A DNA stretch of 64,000 bases from positions 95,536 through 159,535 of the forward strand of contig NZ_LGDG01000284.1 of NCBI RefSeq assembly GCF_001279775.1, written 5' to 3'. Within the stretch, counting starts at the first letter, position 1, and each line of letters opens with the position of its first letter. Origin of the DNA: Streptomyces sp. MMG1533 (GTDB lineage Bacteria > Actinomycetota > Actinomycetes > Streptomycetales > Streptomycetaceae). Below are positions 8,891 through 16,730 of this stretch, one piece after another. The notes beneath the pieces are model-generated. The model saw nothing but the letters and a program-made list of their open reading frames with translations. It did no database searches and was not told where the DNA came from. The position numbers and the translations under genes were made by a program.

Positions 8891-8945
8891 GATCTCGCGT
8901 ATCGGATCTCACGTATCGCGTCTCATATATGACGTACGAAGTACG
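8891..8945 (-). promoter_or_regulatory. Putative operator/promoter of the pectin/sugar-acid operon
   Basis: Upstream of the GntR gene lie two near-identical 14-bp direct repeats of GGATCTCGCGTATC type (about 8890-8917), a CATATATG palindrome (8924-8931) and a perfect inverted repeat CGTAC-GAA-GTACG (8933-8945). FCD regulators bind short dyads, so the inverted repeat is the best operator candidate; binding is inferred. Confidence 0.45.
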
Positions 8946-9025
8946 ACGGGTTGAAGGTAGGAGGGGGCATGTGTTTCGTCAATGCTTCTGACAAAGGAAG
9001 TTGACGTTGCGGCAAAGACCGCCGG

Positions 9026-9778
9026 TCAGACGGTCCGGGTCTCCCCGACGCGGGCGAAGGCGGTCGGCCCGCCGAAGACGGAGGCGGCACGGGCGGTCGC
9101 CTCCGCCGGGGTGAGCGTGGGCCCCACATGCGTGACGAGCAGCCGGCGTACGCCGGCCGCGCGGGCCACCTCGCCGGCGTCCTCAGGGGTCAGATGAACC
9201 TGTTCGCCTTCGCGATGCGCGTCGATGTCGGCCTCGCAGAGGAACAGGTCGGCGTCGAGGGCGAGTTCGGTCAGCGCGGCACAGGGACCGGTGTCGCCGG
9301 AGTAGGCGAGGGTGCGTTGGCCGGTTTCGGCACGCAGGCCGTAGGCCTCGACATCGTGCTTGGTTTTGTGCGCGGTGAGGAGCAGTTCGCCGTGCCTGGC
9401 GCTATGGCCGTCGTACAGGGTCCGGAAGTCGAAGATGCCGCTCAGGAACCCCGCGTCCGGCCGCCCGAAGAACCCGGCGAGGCGCTGCGCGCAGCCGGCC
9501 GGGGCGTAGACGGGGATGGGGGCGGCCGGGGTGAGCCCGCCGTAGGCCAGGCCGTACACGGCGGAGAGCAGATCGGCGTTGTGGTCGGCGTGCAGATGCG
9601 AGATCCAGATCGCGCCGAGCCGTGCCGGATCGGTGTGCCGCTGCAACTGAGCGAAGGTCCCCGGCCCGGCGTCCACCCACACCTCGGCACCGCCACCGCG
9701 CACCAGATGGCCGGAGCAGGGCCGGTCCGGCAGCGGGTGCGGGGAGGCGGTGCCGAGGACGGTGAGGGTGAGGGGCAT
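9026..9778 (-). CDS. MBL-fold metallo-hydrolase (RNase Z-like)
   Basis: 250 residues with the metal-binding motif HLHADH at 61-66, an N-terminal VLGTASPHP strand and later SGDTGP, DLFLCEAD and LVTHVGP segments that supply the remaining metal ligands. The fold resembles RNase Z and phosphodiesterase-like hydrolases; substrate is not predictable. Start taken at MPLTLTVLGT because the family begins there; an in-frame ATG 30 bp upstream exists. It stands apart from the sugar operon and points the same way as the next gene. Confidence 0.88.
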   Translation of the reverse strand: MPLTLTVLGTASPHPLPDRPCSGHLVRGGGAEVWVDAGPGTFAQLQRHTDPARLGAIWISHLHADHNADLLSAVYGLAYGGLTPAAPIPVYAPAGCAQRLAGFFGRPDAGFLSGIFDFRTLYDGHSARHGELLLTAHKTKHDVEAYGLRAETGQRTLAYSGDTGPCAALTELALDADLFLCEADIDAHREGEQVHLTPEDAGEVARAAGVRRLLVTHVGPTLTPAEATARAASVFGGPTAFARVGETRTV

Positions 9779-9817
9779 GCGGGGAGCGTAGTTCGCCCCG
9801 GGCCGCACGCCGATCGA

Positions 9818-10411
9818 TCACGGCTTCGGCGTCCACCCCGGATCCCGCCCGCTCAACCCCACCGCCCGGTCGAGCAGCGAGGCCTCCACGGGCACCGGGA
9901 CGACGGGGCCGAAGATGCCGCCTCCGCGGTCCGGGTCCTCGGCGGCCATGAGGAGGAAGTCGTACGACGCCTGCAGCGCGGCGGGGTCCGGGGCGTACGG
10001 CTGCCCGGTCGCGCGGGCCAGGTCCCAGCCATGGATGACCAGCTCGTCCACCGCGACCGCGGCGGCGACCGCGCCCGGCAGGTCCACGCCGCCCGCGCGG
10101 GTCATGCCGGTCCAGGCGGCCGGGTCACGCCAGGCCTCGGCCAGTTCGTCGAGGACCTTGGGCAGCTCCTCGCGCCAGCCGGGGGCGATGTCGGGCACGG
10201 CGGCCTCCGGGCTGGTGTCGGTCGTGACGCCCAGGTCCTTGCGGCCGGCGTCACGGAAGGCGACGGCCAGGCCGGCCAGGTGTCCCAGCAGGTTGCGCAC
10301 GGCCATCTCCGGGCACGGTGTCGCGTCCCCGAGCTGCGCGTCGAACACGCCCTCCGCGAGGCGGGCGACGATCCGTGTCTGCGGTCCGAGGTCGAGGGTT
10401 GTCGGGGTCAT
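9818..10411 (-). CDS. TIGR03086-family metal-binding (DinB/mycothiol-type) protein
   Basis: 197 residues with the four-helix-bundle pattern of the maleylpyruvate isomerase N-terminal/DinB superfamily: CPEMAVRNLLGHLAGL near the start and AVAVDELVIHGWDLARATG in the middle, whose histidines form the metal site. Relatives include mycothiol-dependent isomerases and S-transferases. Start supported by a GGAGGAG ribosome site ending 6 bp before ATG. No specific substrate can be inferred. Confidence 0.8.
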   Translation of the reverse strand: MTPTTLDLGPQTRIVARLAEGVFDAQLGDATPCPEMAVRNLLGHLAGLAVAFRDAGRKDLGVTTDTSPEAAVPDIAPGWREELPKVLDELAEAWRDPAAWTGMTRAGGVDLPGAVAAAVAVDELVIHGWDLARATGQPYAPDPAALQASYDFLLMAAEDPDRGGGIFGPVVPVPVEASLLDRAVGLSGRDPGWTPKP

Positions 10412-10531
10412 GTGCTGCTCCTCCGGGGTGCGGACTCTTCTCATGGGGTGGACCGCCCGCACCCCGAAAACTCATCGCACGCCGGCCTCGACCCGTGCCG
10501 CGCGGACGAGCTCGGCCGGCGTCCGCCCCAA

Positions 10532-10594
10532 CCCGGACAGCCCGGACAGCCCGGACAGCCCGGACAGCCCGGACAGCCCGGACAGCCCGGACAG
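10532..10594. repeat. Seven perfect tandem copies of a 9-bp unit
   Basis: CCCGGACAG is repeated seven times without interruption, and all frames on both strands stay open through it. It lies in a non-coding stretch next to a decayed transporter fragment. No gene can be supported across it. Confidence 0.9.
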
Positions 10595-10686
10595 CACAAG
10601 GCGATCACCGGGTCGCAGATCGCGCAACCCGGGGAGGAGGGGAGGAGCCATGGGCGAAGGGAACGACCGCGTTGCCGGCTCGCCAT

Positions 10687-10857
10687 ATGAGCCCCCACCC
10701 GGCCGGTCCCCTGCTCGGCACGCTCGCCGACCGCACCCGCCGCAAGCCCCTGCTGATCACGATCGAGCTGTTGCCGGCCGCCCTGCTCCTCACGCTGTTC
10801 GCCGGCGACTCCCCGGGCCGTCCGTGGCTCCTCTTCTGCGTCCTGTTCGGTGTACGG
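10687..10857 (+). pseudogene. MFS transporter fragment (decayed)
   Basis: The reading frame from ATG 10687 gives about 57 residues like an MFS N-terminal half: AGPLLGTLADRTRRKPLLI, with the loop motif A pattern GxLADRxxRR, followed by a hydrophobic helix LLPAALLLTLFAGD and WLLFCVLFGV. It then runs into unrelated Arg/Pro-rich sequence. Nothing upstream supplies the first helices. The surrounding 10412-10961 interval otherwise holds only the 9-bp repeat array and no other gene I can support. Confidence 0.6.
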
Positions 10858-10961
10858 CGCAGCCCCCGTCGCCCATGACGCGGCCAAGTCGGCGCCGGCC
10901 GCCGCAGTCGGCCCGGCGCCGCTCGGCGGCTTCAACGGGCTCAGGACGACGGCGGTCGAGG

Positions 10962-12125
10962 TCAGAGCTCGCCGAGCCCCTTGCGTACGGCCGCCAGGTC
11001 GTCGTCCGACGCCAGCCCCGCGTGATACAGCCGAAGTTCCGTTGCACCGAGCTCCCGGGCCCGCGCGGCGTCCGCCCCGACCGTGCCCGGGCTGCCGCCC
11101 ATGCCCGAGACCACACCGAAGTTGGCGGCGACGACGGCGTCCTCCCGCCGCTGCTGTGCGAAGGGCGTCAGCAGACCGGGGCCGCCCGCGCAGGGCACGA
11201 CCACGCCGTCCGCGACGGACAGGATGTGCCCGGGATCCACTCCCGGGTTGGCCCCGACGTGGTAGGTCACGGGGTCCGCGTGCAGCAGCACCTGGAAGCC
11301 CTCGGGAGCGGCGGCGCGGACCGCGGCGACGGCCGTCTCCTGGAGCGTGCGGGCGGTGTCGTCGCGCCACGCGCGCGTGGCGGCGGCCGTCTCCTCCCCG
11401 AGGAGCTTCTCGACTCCCGCCCAGCCTCCCTCGTCGGGCGCCCCCTGCCACACCGGTTCCAGCGCGTCCCGCACGGCGGACGCCAACGCGTCGGCGTCCA
11501 GGCCCTGTCGGCCGTATCCGTCCCGGCAGGCCGGGCAGAAGCAGAGTGCCATCAGGTACTGTCCGGCGTCCCCGAGACCGACCCCGCCGGTCTTGTCGTG
11601 GGCGTGCAGGTGCTGGAGGCCGTACCAGCCGAGGGACTCCAGCTCGGTGCCGCGGGCCCCCGGCCGTACGGCCGCCTCGGCGGCCAGGTCGACGAGGTAC
11701 GCGCGCGTGGCGGGCTGCGCGATGCAGGGGGCCCACGGGTAGCGGTCGCCGTAGGCGTTGACGACCGAGGTGTCCGGGTGGTCGGCGCCCAGGCGGGAGT
11801 TGTGCGCGAGGACGACCCAGGTGTGCACCTCCAGGCCGGCGTCCGCAAGCGCGGTGGCCGCCTCGCCGAAGGCGTCCCCGGGGGCCCAGTCGCCGGCGGC
11901 GTACGGGCGCAGTTCCCGCCCCTGCCAGCGGTCGTCCGTGGGGTACAGCACGGCCGCGTGCTCCGCGGTGACGATGCGGTGGCGCGGGTGGCGGGGGGTC
12001 AGGGCGCGGGTGGAGTGGTAGGCGGCGGCAAGGGTCGCCTGTTGCACGCCGAGCGCGGCGATGCGGCCCGCGGCGTCCGGGTCCCCGTTGACGTCCCAGG
12101 GGTAGACGAACGTAGACGTCTTCAC
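10962..12125 (-). CDS. Unknown protein, probably TIM-barrel-like
   Basis: 387 residues, no signal peptide. It opens with STFVYPWDVNGDPDA and contains AAAYHSTRALTPRHPRH, VHTWVVLAHN, GWYGLQHLHAHDK, a CFCPACRDGYG cysteine cluster and VLLHADPVTYHVG. The alternation of beta-strand-like and helical blocks with conserved polar ends suggests a glycoside-hydrolase-like barrel, but I do not recognise the family. It is translationally coupled (GTGA) to a mini-ORF and through that to kdgD, so a role in uronate/aldarate use is inferred only from context. Confidence 0.75.
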   Translation of the reverse strand: MKTSTFVYPWDVNGDPDAAGRIAALGVQQATLAAAYHSTRALTPRHPRHRIVTAEHAAVLYPTDDRWQGRELRPYAAGDWAPGDAFGEAATALADAGLEVHTWVVLAHNSRLGADHPDTSVVNAYGDRYPWAPCIAQPATRAYLVDLAAEAAVRPGARGTELESLGWYGLQHLHAHDKTGGVGLGDAGQYLMALCFCPACRDGYGRQGLDADALASAVRDALEPVWQGAPDEGGWAGVEKLLGEETAAATRAWRDDTARTLQETAVAAVRAAAPEGFQVLLHADPVTYHVGANPGVDPGHILSVADGVVVPCAGGPGLLTPFAQQRREDAVVAANFGVVSGMGGSPGTVGADAARARELGATELRLYHAGLASDDDLAAVRKGLGEL

Positions 12126-12226
12126 TTGTCCTCCGCCTTCACGTGCCTGTCCTGCGCCTTCACATGCTTGTCCTGCGCCTTCACGTGCTTGTCCTCGGCC
12201 TTCGGGTGCTCGCTCTCCGCGTTCAC
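12122..12226 (-). CDS. Repeat-encoded 34-residue mini-ORF between kdgD and the next gene
   Basis: A GTG at 12226 overlaps the kdgD stop (GTGA 12223-12226) and the ORF's own TGA overlaps the GTG of the downstream gene (12122-12125). Its 34 residues are mostly a heptad KAQDKHV repeated about four times, encoded by a 21-bp tandem repeat. The peptide is very charged and hydrophilic. Whether it is translated for its product or only passes ribosomes to the next start is unknown. The overlap at both ends is seen directly; function is not. Confidence 0.45.
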   Translation of the reverse strand: MNAESEHPKAEDKHVKAQDKHVKAQDRHVKAEDK

Positions 12227-13164
12227 TTGCCCTCGTCCAGCAGCGCATACCCGCGCTCGATCACCTGAGCGAGCTGCTTGACATGATCCTCGCTCGGCTC
12301 GTGCAGCGGGGGCCGCACCTCCCCCACGTCGAGTCCGCGCAGCCGTACGCCGGCCTTGACGAGGGCGACGGCGTAGCCGCGGCCCTGGGCGCGCAGTTCG
12401 ACGAAGGGCCGGTAGAAGCCGTCGAGGAGCCGGTGGGCGGTGGTGTCGTCGCCGGTTCTGTGGGCCTCGTAGAAGGCGAGGGCGATCTCGGGCGCGAAGC
12501 AGAAGACGGCGGAGGAGTAGAGGGTGACACCGAGGCCGCGGTAGGCGAGCTGGGTCTGCTCGGCGGTCGGCAGTCCGTTGAAGTAGAGGAAGTCGCCGTG
12601 GACCTCGGTGCGGACGGCGCTCACGATCCGCTGCATCAGGTCCAGGTCGCCGAGCCCGTCCTTGAAGCCGATGATCCCGTCGGTACGGGCCAGTTCGACG
12701 ACGGTCTCCGGGGTGAACACGGCGTTGTCGCGCTGATAGACGATCACCGGCAGCGGGGTCGCCGCGGCCACCTCCCGGTAGTGCCGCAGCAGCCCCTCCT
12801 GCCCGGCAATCACGAGGTACGGCGGCATGGCGAGCAGCCCGTCCGCCCCGGCCGCCTCGGCGAGCCGCGCGTACCGCACGGCGAGCGCGGTGCCGTAGCC
12901 GACGCCCGCGACGACCGGCACCCGGCCCGCGGTCTCCTCCACGGCGGCCCGCACACACGCCTCGAACTCCTCGGGCACCAGCGCGTGGAACTCCCCGGTG
13001 CCGCAGCACGCGAAGACGGCGGCGGCTCCGGCCTCCACCCCGCGGCGCACATGCGCGCGGTAGACGTCGAGGTCGACGGAGCCGTCGGGGCCATAGGCGG
13101 TGACGGGGAAGAACAGAGGCCCGCCGGGGATGCCGAGTCGAGCGGCGAGGGGGGCTGACGTCAC
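12223..13164 (-). CDS. kdgD: 5-dehydro-4-deoxyglucarate dehydratase
   Basis: 313-residue DHDPS-family barrel with Schiff-base lysine K168 (GIIGFKDGLGD), tyrosine Y143 (VIVYQRD) and the loop CCGTGEFHAL. The opening GGPLFFPVTAYGPDG and GFKDGLGD are characteristic of 5-dehydro-4-deoxyglucarate dehydratase, which converts the keto-deoxy acid to 2-oxoglutarate semialdehyde in oxidative uronate/aldarate catabolism. It is divergent from a uronate dehydrogenase, which fits that pathway. The aldarate dehydratase and semialdehyde dehydrogenase needed to complete it are not in the window. Confidence 0.85.
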   Translation of the reverse strand: MTSAPLAARLGIPGGPLFFPVTAYGPDGSVDLDVYRAHVRRGVEAGAAAVFACCGTGEFHALVPEEFEACVRAAVEETAGRVPVVAGVGYGTALAVRYARLAEAAGADGLLAMPPYLVIAGQEGLLRHYREVAAATPLPVIVYQRDNAVFTPETVVELARTDGIIGFKDGLGDLDLMQRIVSAVRTEVHGDFLYFNGLPTAEQTQLAYRGLGVTLYSSAVFCFAPEIALAFYEAHRTGDDTTAHRLLDGFYRPFVELRAQGRGYAVALVKAGVRLRGLDVGEVRPPLHEPSEDHVKQLAQVIERGYALLDEGK

Positions 13165-13405
13165 GGGCTCTCCCTAGAACAGCGCTCACGCTTATGATTT
13201 GCATCCATATTTATGAACGCCTCCACCCTAAAGAGCCCCTCCAGGGCCGGTCAAGCACACAAACCCGCGTCACAGAAGCGAATTTCCCAGGTCCGCGCCA
13301 TACTTGACGGGATACGTCGACGATCCTTAGCGTGTCCACGAATGTGAATGCCGTCCACACATGCACCCACCTGCCACAGGCGGCGGACCCCAAGGAGACC
13401 CGAGG
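13165..13405. promoter_or_regulatory. Divergent promoter region between kdgD and uronate dehydrogenase
   Basis: A 241-bp gap between divergent genes. An AT-rich patch at about 13189-13215 (CTTATGATTTGCATCCATAT and on) is unusual here and probably holds the kdgD promoter; GTCCAC hexamers recur near 13335 and 13352 on the udh side. No clear long dyad was found. Confidence 0.35.
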
Positions 13406-14215
13406 ATGCCCGCTCCCCGCACCGTTCTGCTCACCGGCGCAGCCGGCGGACTCGGCTCCCTGATGCAGAACCTGCTCCCGGCCTTCGGCTACGAACTGCG
13501 CCTGCTCGACCTGCGCCCCATCCACGGCGAGCCGAACGCGATCGTCGCGGACCTCGCCGACAAGGACGCGGTGCGCGAGGCCGTGCGGGGCGTCGACGCG
13601 ATCATCCATCTCGCGGGCATCTCCCTGGAAGCCCCCTTCGAGAAGATCCTCGGCGCGAACATCGTGGGCACGTACAACCTGTACGAGGCCGCCCGCGAGG
13701 AGGGCATCGAGCGGATCGTCTTCGCCTCCTCCAACCACGCGGTCGGCTTCACCCCGCGCCCCCAGGGCGACGACCCCTTGATCCCGATCGACACCCCGCA
13801 CCGCCCGGACACCTTCTACGGCCTGTCCAAGTCCTTCGGCGAGGACCTCGCGCAGTTCTACTGGGACAAGCACGGCATCGAGACGGTCTCCGTCCGCATC
13901 GGCTCCTGCTTCCCCGAGCCGACCAGCGTGCGCATGCTCTCGGTGTGGATGAGCCCCGCCGACGGCGCCCGTCTCTTCCACGCGGCGCTGACCGCCGAGG
14001 GCGTGGGGCACACCGTCGTCTACGGCTCCTCCGCCAACACCCGGCTGTGGTGGGACCTGACCACCGCGCGGGCGCTCGGCTACGACCCGCAGGACGACTC
14101 CGAGCCGTATGCCGAGAAGCTGATCGCCGAGCAGGGCGAGCTGGACCCGGAGAACGTGGCGCACGCCTGCCTCGGAGGTCACTTCGTGAGCGACCCGCCG
14201 ATCTGGCCGTACTAG
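13406..14215 (+). CDS. udh: NAD-dependent uronate dehydrogenase (SDR family)
   Basis: 269 residues, extended SDR type. Cofactor loop GAAGGLG at 11-17, catalytic Y138 and K142 (YGLSK), and the segment FASSNHAVGF shared by uronate dehydrogenases. These oxidise galacturonate or glucuronate to the aldarolactone. ATG chosen because AAGGAG lies just upstream at 13392-13397; an in-frame earlier start lacks this. Divergent from kdgD and 2.3-13 kb from the pectate lyase operon, it would feed pectin-derived galacturonate into the oxidative route. Confidence 0.82.
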   Translation: MPAPRTVLLTGAAGGLGSLMQNLLPAFGYELRLLDLRPIHGEPNAIVADLADKDAVREAVRGVDAIIHLAGISLEAPFEKILGANIVGTYNLYEAAREEGIERIVFASSNHAVGFTPRPQGDDPLIPIDTPHRPDTFYGLSKSFGEDLAQFYWDKHGIETVSVRIGSCFPEPTSVRMLSVWMSPADGARLFHAALTAEGVGHTVVYGSSANTRLWWDLTTARALGYDPQDDSEPYAEKLIAEQGELDPENVAHACLGGHFVSDPPIWPY

Positions 14216-14252
14216 TACTTGTAAGCAGCACACGACTGGCACTCGGCAACAG

Positions 14253-14295
14253 CAGGGCGGCGGGCGGGCACCGAACGGGCCCGCCCGCCGCCCTG
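14253..14295 (+). terminator. Strong hairpin after uronate dehydrogenase
   Basis: A perfect 17-bp inverted repeat (arms 14253-14269 and 14279-14295, arm CAGGGCGGCGGGCGGGC) with a 9-nt loop lies 38 bp beyond the udh stop. There is no T-tract, as is common in high-GC actinobacteria. Confidence 0.7.
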
Positions 14296-14503
14296 TTCGG
14301 GCACCCGCGCTGCCCGATCCCACGCGCCGCCGCGCAGGCACGCAGGTCCACGGCGGGCCTGCGTCGCCGCAAACGGGCACACCCGGGCAGTATCGGGCCC
14401 GCAACAGACCTGGTCAGTGCCGCACAGCCGCTGTAGAACTTCCCCCATGGGCCGCACAGGGCCCGAACGGGCAAGGCGGCGGTACGGAGGCAGGGTGTCG
14501 GCC

Positions 14504-15280
14504 ATGAGCATCAGGACGGCAGAGGAGCGCCAGCGGGAGATCGTGCGGGCCGCGCGTGCCACCGGCTCGGTCGATGTCACCGCGCTCGCCGCCGAGCTGG
14601 GCGTGGCCAAGGAGACCGTACGGCGGGATCTGCGCGCCCTGGAGGACCACGGCCTGGTCCGCCGCACCCACGGCGGCGCCTATCCCGTGGAGAGCGCCGG
14701 GTTCGAGACGACGCTCGCGTTCCGCGCCACCAGCCACGTTCCCGAGAAGCGCCGGATCGCGGCCTCCGCGGCCGAGCTGCTGGGGGACGCCGAGACGGTC
14801 TTCGTCGACGAGGGCTTCACCCCGCAGCTCATCGCCGAGGCACTGCCCAGAGACCGGCCGCTGACCGTGGTCACCGCGTCCCTGCCGGTCGCGGGTGCGC
14901 TGGCCGAGGCCGAGGCCGACGGGATCTCCGTGCTGCTGCTGGGCGGTCGGGTCCGCTCCGGCACCCTCGCCACCGTCGACCACTGGACGACGAAGATGCT
15001 GGCCGGCTTCGTCGTCGACCTCGCTTACATCGGCGCCAACGGCATCTCTCGCGAACACGGCCTGACCACGCCCGACCCCGCGGTCAGCGAGGTCAAGGCG
15101 CAGGCGATCCGAGCCGCGCGCCGTACGGTGTTCGCGGGCGTGCACACCAAGTTCGGCGCGGTCAGTTTCTGCCGGTTCGCCGAGATCGGCACACTGGAGG
15201 CGATCGTGACGAGCACCCTCCTTCCGACGGCCGAGGCCCACCGCTACTCACTGCTGGGCCCACAGGTCATCCGCGTCTGA
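14504..15280 (+). CDS. DeoR-family transcriptional regulator
   Basis: 258 residues: N-terminal DeoR HTH (RQREIVRAARATGSVDVTAL, then AKETVRRDLRALEDHGLVRRTHGGAYP) and a sugar-phosphate-sensing C-terminal domain (VFVDEGFTPQLIAE, DLAYIGANGI, HTKFGAVSFCRFAEI). ATG 14504 is used; an in-frame GTG at 14495 sits only 4 nt from GGAGG and is an alternative. It precedes the sugar/polyol ABC operon and is probably its local repressor. Confidence 0.88.
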   Translation: MSIRTAEERQREIVRAARATGSVDVTALAAELGVAKETVRRDLRALEDHGLVRRTHGGAYPVESAGFETTLAFRATSHVPEKRRIAASAAELLGDAETVFVDEGFTPQLIAEALPRDRPLTVVTASLPVAGALAEAEADGISVLLLGGRVRSGTLATVDHWTTKMLAGFVVDLAYIGANGISREHGLTTPDPAVSEVKAQAIRAARRTVFAGVHTKFGAVSFCRFAEIGTLEAIVTSTLLPTAEAHRYSLLGPQVIRV

Positions 15281-15359
15281 AAAACCGGCTTACTCCCCTT
15301 GCAGGGCACTTCCGCACCCGGCGGCGCCCCTTATCCACCCATACGTCCAGGAGCGATCC

Positions 15360-16730
15360 ATGCGAACCCAGAGCCGACGGCGGCCACCGCGAGCCACGCT
15401 CGCCATGGCCGCCGCAGGGACGCTGCTCGCCCCGCTGCTCTCCGGCTGTTGGGTCGGAGCAGGCGGGTCCGGTTCCGGCGGCAACTCCATCAATGTCCTG
15501 ATGGTCAACAACCCCCAGATGACAGAGCTGCAAAAGCTCGCCCCCCGCTTCACCGAAGAGACCGGCATCAAGGTCAACTTCACGGTCCTCCCCGAGAACG
15601 ACGTCCGCGACAAGATCAGCCAGGACTTCGCCAACCAGGCGGGCCAGTACGACGTGGCGACGCTCTCCAACTACGAGATCCCGATCTACGCCCGCAACGG
15701 CTGGCTGCGCGAGATGAACTCCTACGTCGCCAAGGACCCGGCGTACGACGAGCAGGACGTCCTCAAGCCGATGCGCCAGTCCCTGACCGGCGACGACGGC
15801 AAGCTCTACGGCCAGCCCTTCTACGGCGAGTCGTCCTTCCTGATGTACCGCAAGGACGTGTTCGAGAAGGAGGGCCTGACGATGCCCGCGCACCCCACCT
15901 GGACCCAGGTCGCGGACCTGGCCGCGAAGGTGGACGGGGCCGAGCCGGGCATGAACGGCATCTGTCTGCGCGGCCTGCCGGGCTGGGGCGAGGTGATGGC
16001 GCCCCTGACGACCGTCGTGAACACCTTCGGCGGCACCTGGTTCGACAAGGGCTGGAAGGCACGGCTGAACTCCCCCGCGTTCGAAAAGGCGGTGAAGTTC
16101 TATGTCGACCTGGTGCGCGAGCACGGAGAGTCCGGCGCCGCCCAGTCCGGCTTCGCCGAGTGCCTCAACAACATGACCCAGGGCAAGGTCGCCATGTGGT
16201 ACGACGCCACCTCCGCAGCCGGTTCCCTGGAGGCGTCGAACTCCCCCGTCAAGGGCAAGCTCGGCTACGCCCCCGCCCCGGTCGAGAAGACGCATTCCTC
16301 CGGCTGGCTCTACACCTGGGCCTGGGGCATCCAGGACGCGTCCCGCAACCCCGACAAGGCCTGGAAGTTCGTCTCCTGGGCGTCCGGCAAGCAGTACGAG
16401 CAGCTGGTCGGCGACGAGATCGGCTGGTCCAACGTGCCCGCCGGCAAGCGCGCGTCGACGTACACGAACCCCGCCTACGTCAAGGAGGCCGCCGCCTTCC
16501 AGGAGATGACCAAGGAGGCCATCGAGGGCGCCCGGCCGGGCGACCCCGGCGTGCAGCCGCGCCCCGCGCCCGGCATCCAGTTCGTCGGCATCCCCGAGTT
16601 CACCGACCTCGGCACCAAGGTCTCCCAGGAGATCAGCGCGGCCATCGCCGGACGCCAGTCCGTCGACGCGGCCCTGAACAAGTCCCAGCAGCTCGCCGAG
16701 CGGATCTCCGAGGAGTACGAGGGACGATGA
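15360..16730 (+). CDS. ABC transporter sugar-binding lipoprotein
   Basis: 456 residues. Lipoprotein signal with lipobox LLSGC (C30) preceded by an Arg-rich n-region. The body is a cluster-B binding protein (NSINVLMVNNPQMTELQKLA, FTEETGIKVNFTV, FYGESSFLMYRKDVF). The TGA overlaps the permease ATG. The gene order binding protein, two permeases, zinc dehydrogenase resembles sorbitol/mannitol systems, so a polyol ligand is inferred. Confidence 0.9.
   Translation: MRTQSRRRPPRATLAMAAAGTLLAPLLSGCWVGAGGSGSGGNSINVLMVNNPQMTELQKLAPRFTEETGIKVNFTVLPENDVRDKISQDFANQAGQYDVATLSNYEIPIYARNGWLREMNSYVAKDPAYDEQDVLKPMRQSLTGDDGKLYGQPFYGESSFLMYRKDVFEKEGLTMPAHPTWTQVADLAAKVDGAEPGMNGICLRGLPGWGEVMAPLTTVVNTFGGTWFDKGWKARLNSPAFEKAVKFYVDLVREHGESGAAQSGFAECLNNMTQGKVAMWYDATSAAGSLEASNSPVKGKLGYAPAPVEKTHSSGWLYTWAWGIQDASRNPDKAWKFVSWASGKQYEQLVGDEIGWSNVPAGKRASTYTNPAYVKEAAAFQEMTKEAIEGARPGDPGVQPRPAPGIQFVGIPEFTDLGTKVSQEISAAIAGRQSVDAALNKSQQLAERISEEYEGR

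Noticed and set aside
10532..10594. Short regular repeats as a CRISPR array
   Set aside because: Units are contiguous 9-mers without spacers and no cas genes are present. No CRISPR array was seen anywhere in the window.
9128..10690. Plus-strand open frame of 520 codons over MBL, DinB and the 9-bp repeat
   Set aside because: Runs antisense to two recognisable genes and owes its length to the repeat being open in all frames.
13211..14404. Minus-strand open frame opposite uronate dehydrogenase
   Set aside because: No recognisable domain; the plus-strand SDR protein with GxxGxxG and YxxxK is the real gene.
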